Notes under the pieces: model-generated
Told to the model about the DNA's origin: nothing
The model's input: only the letters and a program-made list of their open reading frames with translations
The model's database searches: none
Shown: in pieces, positions 26,373 to 33,080 of the stretch
Layout: each line of letters begins with the position of its first letter
How positions within the stretch are numbered: position 1 is the first letter of the stretch
Origin: Flammeovirga sp. SJP92
Lineage (GTDB): Bacteria > Bacteroidota > Bacteroidia > Cytophagales > Flammeovirgaceae
Direction: 5' to 3'
Length of the DNA: 64,000 nucleotides
NCBI RefSeq assembly: GCF_001583495.1
Contig: NZ_LQAQ01000018.1
Coordinates: forward strand, 1-64,000
Position numbers and translations under genes: made by a program

Positions 26373-26574
26373 CTGGCGACAAATGTTAAGCAGGAGGCGT
26401 TACTTGTATCTATATTTGGAAGGAATCTGTTGACTCCCTGCACCACAAATTAATGGTCAATTTTTACTGATGAAAGGATTAATGGAATTTGTAATTCTAT
26501 TCTGAATATTTTTGACACTGTCGGTTCGGAAGTCTAGAGACATATTCGATTGTTAAACACAAATATCGACTTAA
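26373..26574. repeat. MITE-like element, copy B (right end replaced by hairpin cluster)
   Basis: It starts CTGGCGACAAATGTTAAGCA and follows copies A and C through the GGAATCTGTTGACTCC and GGAAGTCTAGAGAC regions, ending ATCGACTTAA. The expected inverted right end is absent, and the sequence passes directly into the hairpin cluster. Confidence 0.75.
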
Positions 26575-26580
26575 CCTCTT

Positions 26581-26805
26581 TCCCCTCTATATGGGAAAGG
26601 GTTTCCCATATAGAGGGGACACCTTTTCCCATTACTATGAGCCTCTCTTTCCCATGAGTATGGGACAACAACGCCTTCCAATAGATCCACACCAGTACAT
26701 CCCGGCACATACACACTGTATATGCCGGGACGTACAGGTTGCGAGTGCTAGGACTTACATGATGTACATGCTACTATGTACACTATGTAAGTCCTAGCAC
26801 TTGCA
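26581..26805. repeat. cluster of four perfect or near-perfect hairpins
   Basis: Four consecutive inverted repeats are visible. 26581-26619 is an 18-bp perfect stem (CCCCTCTATATGGGAAA with a GGG loop). 26650-26665 is TCCCAT-gagt-ATGGGA. 26700-26730 is TCCCGGCA with an inner ATAC/GTAT stem. 26740-26805 has about 20 bp, including the perfect GTGCTAGGACTTACAT with its complement and an inner GTACAT/ATGTAC. There is no coding sense in any frame that looks real. The GC content of the arms is higher than the surroundings. Confidence 0.8.
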
Positions 26806-26892
26806 CCGTTTTAATGTATACATACCACAATTTCATTCAGGATCCACCTTATTTCAAATCACAGCTATAAAGCTAATTGTAATATAAAACAA

Positions 26893-26918
26893 GCCAATCT
26901 ACATGCGGATAGATTGGC
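26893..26918. repeat. 8-bp-stem hairpin within repeat unit
   Basis: GCCAATCT and AGATTGGC surround ACATGCGGAT. A degenerate relative lies at about 27298-27325. It is followed by a T-rich tract, so it could act as a terminator, but no gene ends nearby. Confidence 0.55.
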
Positions 26919-26959
26919 TTGCTTTGTTGTTATAAGTTACAAACTTATTCAATTGGATC

Positions 26960-26994
26960 GTTCGAAGTAACGCCTACGGCTTAATACTTCAAAC
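26960..26994. repeat. terminal palindrome of repeat unit B
   Basis: GTTCGAAGTA and TACTTCAAAC surround ACGCCTACGGCTTAA. It is preceded by AAGTTACAAACTTATTCAAT, which also precedes the palindromes at 25704 and 27364. Confidence 0.65.
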
Positions 26995-27087
26995 AGTGTA
27001 AGACTTAGAGCAGTTGGGGGAGGTATAAATATCTATTCTTAAACCATGAACATGTTCAACAGACAAGCAAGCACCATCAAATCCCAC

Positions 27088-27283
27088 CTGGCGCAAGTGT
27101 TAAGCCGCAGGCGTCACTTGTGTCTATATTTGTAAGGAGTCTGTTGACTCCCTACACCACAAGTTAATGGTCAATTTTTACAGATAAAAAGGTTCATGGA
27201 ATTTGTCTAGTTGGTTCGGAAGTCTGGAGACTTTTCCGATTGTTAGACACAAGTGACGCCTATCGGCTTAACACTTGCGCCAG
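27088..27283. repeat. MITE-like element, copy C, with intact 38-bp inverted ends
   Basis: Left end 27088-27125 (CTGGCGCAAGTGTTAAGCCG then GGCGTCACTTGTGTCT) and right end 27245-27283 are inverted copies that differ only by CA versus ATA in the centre of each arm. The 196-bp element also carries internal GGAGTC/GACTCC and GGAAGTCT/AGACTT hairpins. There is no coding capacity, which is what makes it MITE-like. It is the best preserved copy and defines the family. Confidence 0.82.
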
Positions 27284-27363
27284 AGGGAGGACTGATAGCC
27301 AACCTACATGCGGATAGACTGACTCGTTTTTTGTTATAAGTTACAAACTTATTCAATTGGATA

Positions 27364-27398
27364 GTTCGAGGTAACGCCTACGGCTTAATACATCGAAC
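27364..27398. repeat. terminal palindrome of repeat unit C
   Basis: GTTCGAGGTA and TACATCGAAC flank ACGCCTACGGCTTAA. It lies 26 bases beyond the stop of the leftward TonB-like gene and resembles the palindromes at 25704 and 26960. Confidence 0.65.
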
Positions 27399-27423
27399 AG
27401 TGTGAGGGGGGAATAGATGGAAA

Positions 27424-27867
27424 TTAAATTTTAAAATAAATTTCATATTGTAATGGTATATGTTTTCCATCACTATTTTTAGCTGGAATAGATTTAGGCA
27501 TTTCTAATAAAATCTTTCTTATTTTTAATTCCAAAGAATTGTGTTGATCAATATTACATATGTTCCTAAAAGATATGTCTTTGATGGTACCATCGGATTC
27601 AATAATAAATAATATTCTAGTATTATCTATTCCTTGAATTAATTCATCCTTAGTTATTTTCAACCTTTTAGTTATGAAACTTAATATATTGACAACATTA
27701 TTATTATATGTAACACTATCAGTTTCAGTTGGAATATATACAAACCTATTAAAACAATAATCATAGGTCAAACTATGATTAGTATCGATAAATCTACATT
27801 TTAAATAAACCAAACAAAACAAGAGTAATATTGAAATTAAGACTTTTTTTTTCATAAATGTTTTCAT
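27424..27867 (-). CDS. membrane-anchored TonB C-terminal-like domain protein
   Basis: A 147-residue protein with an N-terminal hydrophobic anchor (KKKVLISILLLFCLVYLKC). The C-terminal part, ILFIIESDGTIKDISFRN and IRKILLEMPKSIPAKNSDGK followed by LQYEIYFKI, has the pattern of TonB C-terminal domains (VxxDGxIxDVxV, then MPxWxPgk, then a final strand). Full TonB proteins are longer and Pro-rich, so this is a small exported relative rather than an energy transducer with a periplasm-spanning linker. It stands inside the repeat island, with a partial repeat 18 bases before its start. MKTFMKKK offers two nearby start codons. Confidence 0.62.
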   Translation of the reverse strand: MKTFMKKKVLISILLLFCLVYLKCRFIDTNHSLTYDYCFNRFVYIPTETDSVTYNNNVVNILSFITKRLKITKDELIQGIDNTRILFIIESDGTIKDISFRNICNIDQHNSLELKIRKILLEMPKSIPAKNSDGKHIPLQYEIYFKI

Positions 27868-27884
27868 TTAACTCATGCTCCCTA

Positions 27885-27920
27885 CTGACGCCTTTGTTAA
27901 GCCATAGGAGTCACTTGATA
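27885..27920. repeat. partial left end of the MITE-like element, copy D
   Basis: CTGACGCCTTTGTTAAGCCA then GGAGTCACTTGATAC aligns with the left end of the intact element. Only about 36 bp remain. It lies between the TonB-like gene and the metZ terminator. Confidence 0.65.
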
Positions 27921-27941
27921 CATGAATTTATAAAATAAAAA

Positions 27942-27976
27942 AACACCAACTCAGGAATAGCTCCCAAATTGGTGTT
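27942..27976 (-). terminator. metZ terminator
   Basis: AACACCAA and TTGGTGTT form the stem. On the minus strand the hairpin is followed by seven T residues. Its loop contains the 24-base sequence that is nearly repeated at 25361-25384. Confidence 0.8.
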
Positions 27977-28000
27977 CTCATTTATTTTTAAGGCTGATGA

Positions 28001-29185
28001 TTAGCTTTGGCTTTTTGCTAAAGCTTGTTTGATATCAGCTAAAATATCATCTACATGTTCCAAACCAACTGAAATACGGATTAGACCTGGCGTGATCCCT
28101 ACGGCTAATCTTTCTTCCTCTGTCAATTTAGAGTGCGTTGTTGATGCAGGGTGAGTTGCAATTGTTCTTGTATCACCTAAGTTCGATGACTTAGAAATTA
28201 ACGCTAAGCTGTTCCAGAATTTTTTTCCAGCTTCCACACCACCTTTTATTTCAAAAGAAACTAAAGCACCACCTAATCTCATTTGCTTTTTCGCTAATTC
28301 ATGACCAGGATGTGACTCCAAGAATGGGTACTTTACTAACTCCACTTCAGAAAGACCTTCTAAAGCAGTAGCAACAGCGTGAGCACTTTCACAGTGCTTC
28401 TCCATTCTAATTGATAAAGTTTCTAGCGATTTCGAAAGAATCCAACCATGGAAAGGTGATAATGCAGGACCTGTATGTCTTGACATAAATTTCACTTTCT
28501 CCATCAATTCTTTTGAACCTAGAATAGCACCTGCTAACACTCTACCCTGCCCATCAATGAACTTAGTAGCGGAGTGTGTAACAATATGAGCACCTAATTT
28601 CAAAGGATTCTGTAAATAAGGAGTAGCGAAACAGTTATCTACATTCAAAATGACATCATGCTTATCAGCGATAGCCGCTAAAGCTTCAATATCAATAATG
28701 TCTAATGCTGGATTGGAAGGTGTTTCGATAAAGATCATCTTCGTGTTTGGAGTGATCGCTTTATCAAATCCTTCTAAATCATGAATATCAACATATGTAT
28801 GAGTGACTCCCCATTTTGGTAATAACTGCGTTAGAATTTGGTGTGTAGAACCAAATAAAGAACGAGAAGCTACAATATGATCTCCTTGACTTACAAAAGA
28901 AGCAATACTCAAAAACATGGCCGCCATACCTGATGATGTGGCAATACCTGCTTCCGCACCTTCCAATTGTACTAGCTTATCAATAAACTCGTCATTGTTA
29001 GGGTTAGAATATCTTGAATAAATATTACCTTCTACCTCATCTGAAAATAGAGCATTCGCATGGTCAGCATCTTCAAATGTAAAACTTGAAGTGGCATAAA
29101 TGGGCACAGAGTGCTCTCTGTTTTGCGAACGGGGTGTTTGCGCTCTTACCGCAATAGTTTCAAATTTCTTCTCTTCTTGACTCAT
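28001..29185 (-). CDS. metZ: O-succinylhomoserine sulfhydrylase (Cys/Met metabolism PLP enzyme)
   Basis: A 394-residue fold-type I PLP enzyme. SSGMAAMFLSIASF binds the cofactor phosphate, IFIETPSNP and NVDNCFATPYLQNPL line the PLP pocket, and the Schiff-base Lys is at 208 in HSATKFIDGQGRVLAG. The K-x-x-DGQGR form is typical of MetZ and separates it from MetB/MetC. It makes homocysteine directly from O-acyl-homoserine and sulfide. Cystathionine gamma-synthase remains an alternative. It is preceded by a palindrome just before the start and ends at a terminator bordering the repeat island. Confidence 0.86.
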   Translation of the reverse strand: MSQEEKKFETIAVRAQTPRSQNREHSVPIYATSSFTFEDADHANALFSDEVEGNIYSRYSNPNNDEFIDKLVQLEGAEAGIATSSGMAAMFLSIASFVSQGDHIVASRSLFGSTHQILTQLLPKWGVTHTYVDIHDLEGFDKAITPNTKMIFIETPSNPALDIIDIEALAAIADKHDVILNVDNCFATPYLQNPLKLGAHIVTHSATKFIDGQGRVLAGAILGSKELMEKVKFMSRHTGPALSPFHGWILSKSLETLSIRMEKHCESAHAVATALEGLSEVELVKYPFLESHPGHELAKKQMRLGGALVSFEIKGGVEAGKKFWNSLALISKSSNLGDTRTIATHPASTTHSKLTEEERLAVGITPGLIRISVGLEHVDDILADIKQALAKSQS

Positions 29186-29203
29186 ACAGTTTGTTAGTTA
29201 GAT

Positions 29204-29222
29204 ACTTGATTATCAATCAAGT
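29204..29222. promoter_or_regulatory. palindrome immediately upstream of metZ
   Basis: ACTTGATT and AATCAAGT separated by ATC form a perfect 8-bp-arm palindrome 18 bases before the metZ start. The string TACTTGATTAT also occurs 20 bases before osmC (29768-29778), suggesting a shared regulator-binding sequence. Confidence 0.4.
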
Positions 29223-29323
29223 TTCAATATTACTAATTAATAATGAAAATAAAGTCTTCCATTGTGATTTTTTAAGAGCAATTAAAGCCAGTTATCGCAC
29301 ACAATAGACTTTCTAGGACTGCT

Positions 29324-29749
29324 TTATTCTGCAATAATTTCAAAAGAATGCGTAATTGTTGCAGTTGATTTTACCATCTCAGCTACAGAACAATATTTCT
29401 CTACGGCTAACTCTACCGCACGCTTTGCTTTTGCTTCGTTGATTTCTCCGAATAGCTTAAAATGAACATGTACCTTTTCGAAAGGAGCAGGAACAGCATC
29501 TACACGGTCACCTTCTACTGAAATTTTCACATCGTTGATTACTTGACGTTGTTTTTTCAGAATATGAATCAGGTCAAAACATGCACAGCCAGCCACACCT
29601 GTTAGAACTAATTGCATTGGACTAAAAGCACTTCCTTCGCCCATGCCATCCATTTTGCCCTTACCAGCATCAATGAATAAAGAGTTCCCTTCTTCTGAGG
29701 TAGCTTCGAATTTTACGCCTTCGTTTACTCGATTTAGTTCAATTTTCAT
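29324..29749 (-). CDS. OsmC/Ohr family protein
   Basis: A 141-residue OsmC-fold protein. The two conserved Cys are in AGCACFDLIHIL (Cys 55 and 57) and in EKYCSVAEMVKST. FSPMQLVLTGVAGC is the family's central helix. Members reduce organic hydroperoxides with lipoyl or thiol donors; this YhfA-like branch has no proven substrate. It lies 138 bases upstream of metZ on the same strand, so it is probably a separate unit with a shared upstream motif. Confidence 0.88.
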   Translation of the reverse strand: MKIELNRVNEGVKFEATSEEGNSLFIDAGKGKMDGMGEGSAFSPMQLVLTGVAGCACFDLIHILKKQRQVINDVKISVEGDRVDAVPAPFEKVHVHFKLFGEINEAKAKRAVELAVEKYCSVAEMVKSTATITHSFEIIAE

Positions 29750-29836
29750 GACTGAATGTAATTTTTATACTTGATTATTTGTTCAATACACAAAGGTTTG
29801 ATAAAATTACGAGAATACAAACTAAATTAGGGAACT

Positions 29837-30145
29837 ATGAAAAGTATTACTGTAGAAGAATTCAAAGAATTACAGGATAGCGGTGCTGACTTCCAGCTTA
29901 TAGATGTACGTGAAGACTACGAGTATGAGGAGGCTAACTTAGGTGGAATCTTGATTCCATTGGCTACTGTTGTTGAAGAAGTAGAACAATTCAGCAAAGA
30001 CAAAAGAGTGATCGTTCATTGCCGTAGCGGTAAGAGATCTGCAAACGCTATTCAAGCTCTTGAAAGCATGTTTGGCTTCACCAACCTTGAAAACTTAGAA
30101 GGTGGTATCTTAGCTTACATCGACGAATACGGATTAGACGACTAA
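29837..30145 (+). CDS. single-domain rhodanese-like protein
   Basis: A 102-residue rhodanese domain (QLIDVREDYEYEEANLGGILIP). The active-site loop HCRSGKRS has the catalytic Cys at 62, followed by a GGILAY end. The family moves sulfane sulfur from thiosulfate or persulfides. It is divergent from osmC and close to metZ, which may reflect sulfur handling, but the genes are separately transcribed. Confidence 0.92.
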   Translation: MKSITVEEFKELQDSGADFQLIDVREDYEYEEANLGGILIPLATVVEEVEQFSKDKRVIVHCRSGKRSANAIQALESMFGFTNLENLEGGILAYIDEYGLDD

Positions 30146-30173
30146 TTCTATTCTTGAAAAATACACCTTTTTT

Positions 30174-30213
30174 AAGCCTTCTTGATTTAGACTTTCTAAT
30201 TTTAAGAAGGCTT
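30174..30213 (+). terminator. terminator after the rhodanese gene
   Basis: AAGCCTTCTT and AAGAAGGCTT form a 10-bp stem with a 20-base loop and six T residues after it. Confidence 0.88.
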
Positions 30214-30299
30214 TTTTGTGTTTTAATTTTTTAACTGATTATCTATTCCTAAGATCTTTTCCGATATTTGCACCATTAAGAATCTTAATTTAATTATCA

Positions 30300-30746
30300 A
30301 TGTCTGATACATTATCCATTGTCATTTTTCAAGGTGTTGACTCTGATTGGTGGCCTGCAGTAATGCAAATCCGTAAAGAAGTTTTTGTTGATGAACAAGA
30401 AATCGACATTGCTTTAGAGTTTGATGAAAACGAGCCCAATGCTTTTCACTTATTAGTTTTGGATGACGGGCATCCGGCAGGTGTTTGCCGATTCTTCCCA
30501 ACTGAAGAAGGATACAAACTAGGACGTTTTGCAGTATCAAAACCTTACAGAGGACAAGGAATAGGCAATGCTTTACTTCAAGCCAGCCTTTCTGAAATTG
30601 AAGATGTGGCTGAAGAAGGCACTAGAATGTATCTTCACGCTCAAACGTATGCAACTCAGTTTTACGAAGATGAAGGTTTTGCTGTAAAAGGTGATGAATT
30701 TACAGAAGATGGGATTCCACATGTTTTAATGGAACAATTCGTCTAA
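30300..30746 (+). CDS. GNAT family N-acetyltransferase
   Basis: A 148-residue acetyltransferase. IRKEVFVDEQEI is the ElaA/YjcF-like N-terminal segment. The acetyl-CoA-binding motif A is VSKPYRGQGIGNALL, and ATQFYEDEGFAVKGDEF is the usual C-terminal strand. The substrate is unknown. The gene is monocistronic, between two terminators. Confidence 0.9.
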   Translation: MSDTLSIVIFQGVDSDWWPAVMQIRKEVFVDEQEIDIALEFDENEPNAFHLLVLDDGHPAGVCRFFPTEEGYKLGRFAVSKPYRGQGIGNALLQASLSEIEDVAEEGTRMYLHAQTYATQFYEDEGFAVKGDEFTEDGIPHVLMEQFV

Positions 30747-30757
30747 AACAATATATA

Positions 30758-30780
30758 GAGGCTGTTAATGATACAGTCTC
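30758..30780 (+). terminator. terminator after the GNAT gene
   Basis: GAGGCTGT and ACAGTCTC (one G-U pair) form an 8-bp stem with a 7-base loop, then eight T residues. Confidence 0.88.
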
Positions 30781-30899
30781 TTTTTTTTATGATAGATATT
30801 GGTTATTATGTATATGAACTAGGACATAAATACTCATTTTATCCTTGACACTTTCATTTAACCCTTTTTGAATAACCCAACACATAAATAACTACTGAA

Positions 30900-31433
30900 A
30901 TGAATAACAAAGTTTATATCGCCACTAGTATTGATGGTTTTATTGCTGACAAAAATGAAGGACTGGACTGGCTCCAAACCGTCCCTAATCCCAAAAATGA
31001 TGATATGGGATTTGCAGACTTCATGAAATCAATTGATGCTCTGATTATGGGGAGGAAAACATATGAAATGGTAAAAAGCTTTGGAGGAGAGTGGCCTTAC
31101 AGCAAACCTGTATTCGTTTTGAGCAACTCCATTCAAGAAGTTCCCGACCACCTCTCAGAAAAAGTGTCTATCATAAATGGTCCATTAAATGAGGTACTGG
31201 AAAAGCTCTACGCTCAAAACTACCTTGATTTATATATTGATGGAGGCTCTGTCATACAAAGTTTCTTAAAGCAAGATTTGATAGATGATTTAATCATTTC
31301 TACTATTCCAGTAATACTTGGCGGGGGATCTCCATTATTTGGTGAAACTGACAAGCTGTTAGAATTCGAGTTCGTTAGCTCTAAGTTACTTTTAGGTCAA
31401 ATTGTTCAAACCCATTATTCAAGAAAAAAATAA
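30900..31433 (+). CDS. dihydrofolate-reductase-fold protein (RibD C-terminal domain family)
   Basis: A 177-residue protein of the RibD_C/YyaP type. It starts KVYIATSIDGFIADKNEGLDWL, contains DALIMGRKTYEMVKSFG and PVFVLSNS, and has DLYIDGGSVIQSFLKQDLIDDLIISTIPVILGGG in the nucleotide-binding half, followed by SPLFG. The family resembles DHFR and the RibD reductase; most small stand-alone members have no proven substrate. The gene is monocistronic. Confidence 0.88.
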   Translation: MNNKVYIATSIDGFIADKNEGLDWLQTVPNPKNDDMGFADFMKSIDALIMGRKTYEMVKSFGGEWPYSKPVFVLSNSIQEVPDHLSEKVSIINGPLNEVLEKLYAQNYLDLYIDGGSVIQSFLKQDLIDDLIISTIPVILGGGSPLFGETDKLLEFEFVSSKLLLGQIVQTHYSRKK

Positions 31434-31437
31434 AACA

Positions 31438-31475
31438 AAAAAGGCTAGGTAATTCTAAAATCACCTAGCCTTTTT
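31438..31475. terminator. bidirectional terminator between convergent genes
   Basis: AAAAAGGCTAGGT and ACCTAGCCTTTTT form a perfect 13-bp stem, with T-runs on either strand. It serves the DHFR-fold gene and the transketolase subunit gene. Confidence 0.93.
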
Positions 31476-31495
31476 AATATTCAGAGAATTACTGA

Positions 31496-32338
31496 TTAGT
31501 AATCACCTAAAGTCTCTTCTAATTGCGCTAAAGCTGCTTCAGTTTGCTCTGCGTTTGGAGCAACACCGTGCCACTTGTGCGTACCTACCATATAATCGAT
31601 TGGGAAGCCCATCTCAGTCTTCATTACGATCATGATTGGCTTACCGTTTCCTGAAAGCTCTTTTGCTTGCGTCAATGCAGCATCTAATTTTTCCATGTCG
31701 TTACCTTCAGCAACGATAGTCTCCCAACCAAATGCTTTATACTTCGCTTCAATATCGATCAAGCTTAATACGTCAGATACATCACCATCAATTTGACGGT
31801 TGTTGTAATCGATGATACCTACTAAGTTGTCAATTTTGTTGTGAGCGGCATACATTGCTGCTTCCCAAATTTGACCTTCTTGTTGCTCACCATCACCCAT
31901 TAAACAATAGACCATTTTGTCGTCATTGTTTAATTTCTTCGTCAATGCAGTACCTGCAGCAACTGATAAACCTTGTCCTAATGAACCAGAAGCCATACGT
32001 ACACCTTCTAAGTGCTCATAAGGAGTTGGGTGACCTTGTAATCTTGAGTCGATTTTTCTGTGAGTAGCCAATTCAGATACTGGGAAGTAACCAGCTCTAG
32101 CCAGCGTGCTATAAAAAACAGCTGAAATATGACCGTTTGAAAGATAGAAAACATCTTCACCTACAGCATCCATTTTGAACTCCTTGTTGTGTTCCATGTG
32201 CTTAAAGTAAAGTGCTACAAATAAGTCAGCACATCCTAGGGCTCCGCCTGGGTGACCGTTTCCTGCACCGTTTACCATTCTAACGATGTCACGTCTTACT
32301 TGAGACGCTATTCTTTTCAATTCTGCTATCTCTGCCAT
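31496..32338 (-). CDS. transketolase, N-terminal (TPP-binding) subunit
   Basis: A 280-residue protein equal to the first half of a transketolase. GAGNGHPGGALGCADLF, DVFYLSNGHISAVFYS and ASGSLGQGLSVAAG are conserved active-site segments. GDGEQQEGQIWEAAMYAAHNKIDNLVGIIDYNN is the TPP/Mg site. KWHGVAPN closes the domain, and the chain then stops. The partner C-terminal subunit (pyrimidine-binding and C-terminal domains) is not adjacent: a strong terminator follows directly, and the next gene on this strand is upstream bcp. Two-subunit transketolases are usually encoded side by side. Confidence 0.93.
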   Translation of the reverse strand: MAEIAELKRIASQVRRDIVRMVNGAGNGHPGGALGCADLFVALYFKHMEHNKEFKMDAVGEDVFYLSNGHISAVFYSTLARAGYFPVSELATHRKIDSRLQGHPTPYEHLEGVRMASGSLGQGLSVAAGTALTKKLNNDDKMVYCLMGDGEQQEGQIWEAAMYAAHNKIDNLVGIIDYNNRQIDGDVSDVLSLIDIEAKYKAFGWETIVAEGNDMEKLDAALTQAKELSGNGKPIMIVMKTEMGFPIDYMVGTHKWHGVAPNAEQTEAALAQLEETLGDY

Positions 32339-32407
32339 CTTTCTTTGATGTAAGCTATTTATTATATGTTTATTGGGTTTTTACACCCAACTATTATTTT
32401 CCGACTG

Positions 32408-32415
32408 CAAACTTA
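32408..32415 (-). promoter_or_regulatory. candidate -7 box for the transketolase subunit
   Basis: On the minus strand this reads TAAGTTTG (TAnnTTTG), 70 bases before the ATG at 32338 and overlapping the end of bcp. Confidence 0.4.
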
Positions 32416-32862
32416 ACCAATTATCTGTTTAGTATGCTCTTTCGTCTTCACCTTTTTAATAATGTCCGTTAAAATTCCCTCTTCATCGATGATAAAAGTG
32501 GTTCTGACCGTTCCCATGTACTCTTTTCCGAACGTTTTTTTCAATTGCCAAGTACCATAAAGGTCATGAACTTTGTGATCTACGTCTGCCAAAAGTGGAA
32601 ATGGCAACTCATGTTTGGCAATAAATTTTTGGTGACGCTCTTCTGAATCAGTACTTACACCCAATACCACATAACCTTCAGACATTAGTTTTTCATAGTT
32701 GTCTCTCAGGTCACAAGCTTGAGCTGTACAGCCAGGCGTCATGTCTTTCGGATAAAAATAAAGTACTACTTTCTTTCCTTTAAAATCAGAAAGCTTTACT
32801 GTATTACCATTTTGATCTAAGCTCTCGAATTCTGGAGCTGCCTGTCCGATTTCTAATGACAT
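32413..32862 (-). CDS. bcp: thioredoxin-dependent thiol peroxidase (peroxiredoxin Q)
   Basis: A 149-residue peroxiredoxin. The peroxidatic Cys is at 45 and the resolving Cys at 50 in MTPGCTAQACDLRD, the same spacing as E. coli Bcp. GQAAPEFESLDQNG starts the fold, and VRTTFIIDEEGILTDII is the conserved C-terminal strand. It reduces peroxides in the cytoplasm using thioredoxin. The transketolase subunit gene follows 74 bases downstream on the same strand, with its own candidate promoter. Confidence 0.95.
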   Translation of the reverse strand: MSLEIGQAAPEFESLDQNGNTVKLSDFKGKKVVLYFYPKDMTPGCTAQACDLRDNYEKLMSEGYVVLGVSTDSEERHQKFIAKHELPFPLLADVDHKVHDLYGTWQLKKTFGKEYMGTVRTTFIIDEEGILTDIIKKVKTKEHTKQIIG

Positions 32863-32898
32863 AATTGTATTGTTTTAGTGTAATTTGTTGTGTGTTGA

Positions 32899-32906
32899 CA
32901 AATGTA
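32899..32906 (-). promoter_or_regulatory. candidate -7 box for bcp
   Basis: On the minus strand this reads TACATTTG, matching TAnnTTTG exactly, 37 bases before the bcp start. Confidence 0.45.
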
Positions 32907-32992
32907 GAATTTTCATAGGGAGTTACAAAAAATGAGATCTCCTTAAATCATAAAAAACACATTATTGAAACAAGTAACGATTGAGAATTCGT

Positions 32993-33020
32993 TTTGTTTA
33001 TCACAAGAGAATTATTTTTG
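32993..33020 (+). promoter_or_regulatory. promoter of the glycosyltransferase gene
   Basis: TTTG at 32993-32996 and TATTTTTG at 33013-33020 are separated by 16 bases. This is the best full match to the Bacteroidota -33/-7 promoter in the window. A start site near 33027 would leave a leader of about 54 bases before the ATG at 33081. Confidence 0.6.
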
Positions 33021-33080
33021 TAGTAATTTTGAATGAAAACATATCAAAACCATCATTAAGATTAAACACAGAAGTATACA

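Noticed and set aside
26534-26797. Short frames on both strands across the hairpin cluster.
   Set aside because: Their sequence is dictated by inverted repeats and has no protein-like features.
25402-27920. Integron cassette array: repeats contain GTTAAGC and GCTTAAC, which fit GTTRRRY and RYYYAAC, and small same-strand genes lie between repeats.
   Set aside because: The boxes occur in the reverse order to attC sites, the palindromes after the genes lack GTTRRRY ends, copies are too similar along their full length, and no integron integrase is present in the window.
29186-29323. SAM riboswitch in the metZ leader.
   Set aside because: The 138-base interval has only one small palindrome and lacks the conserved stems of SAM-I, SAM-II or SAM-IV aptamers that I could recognise.
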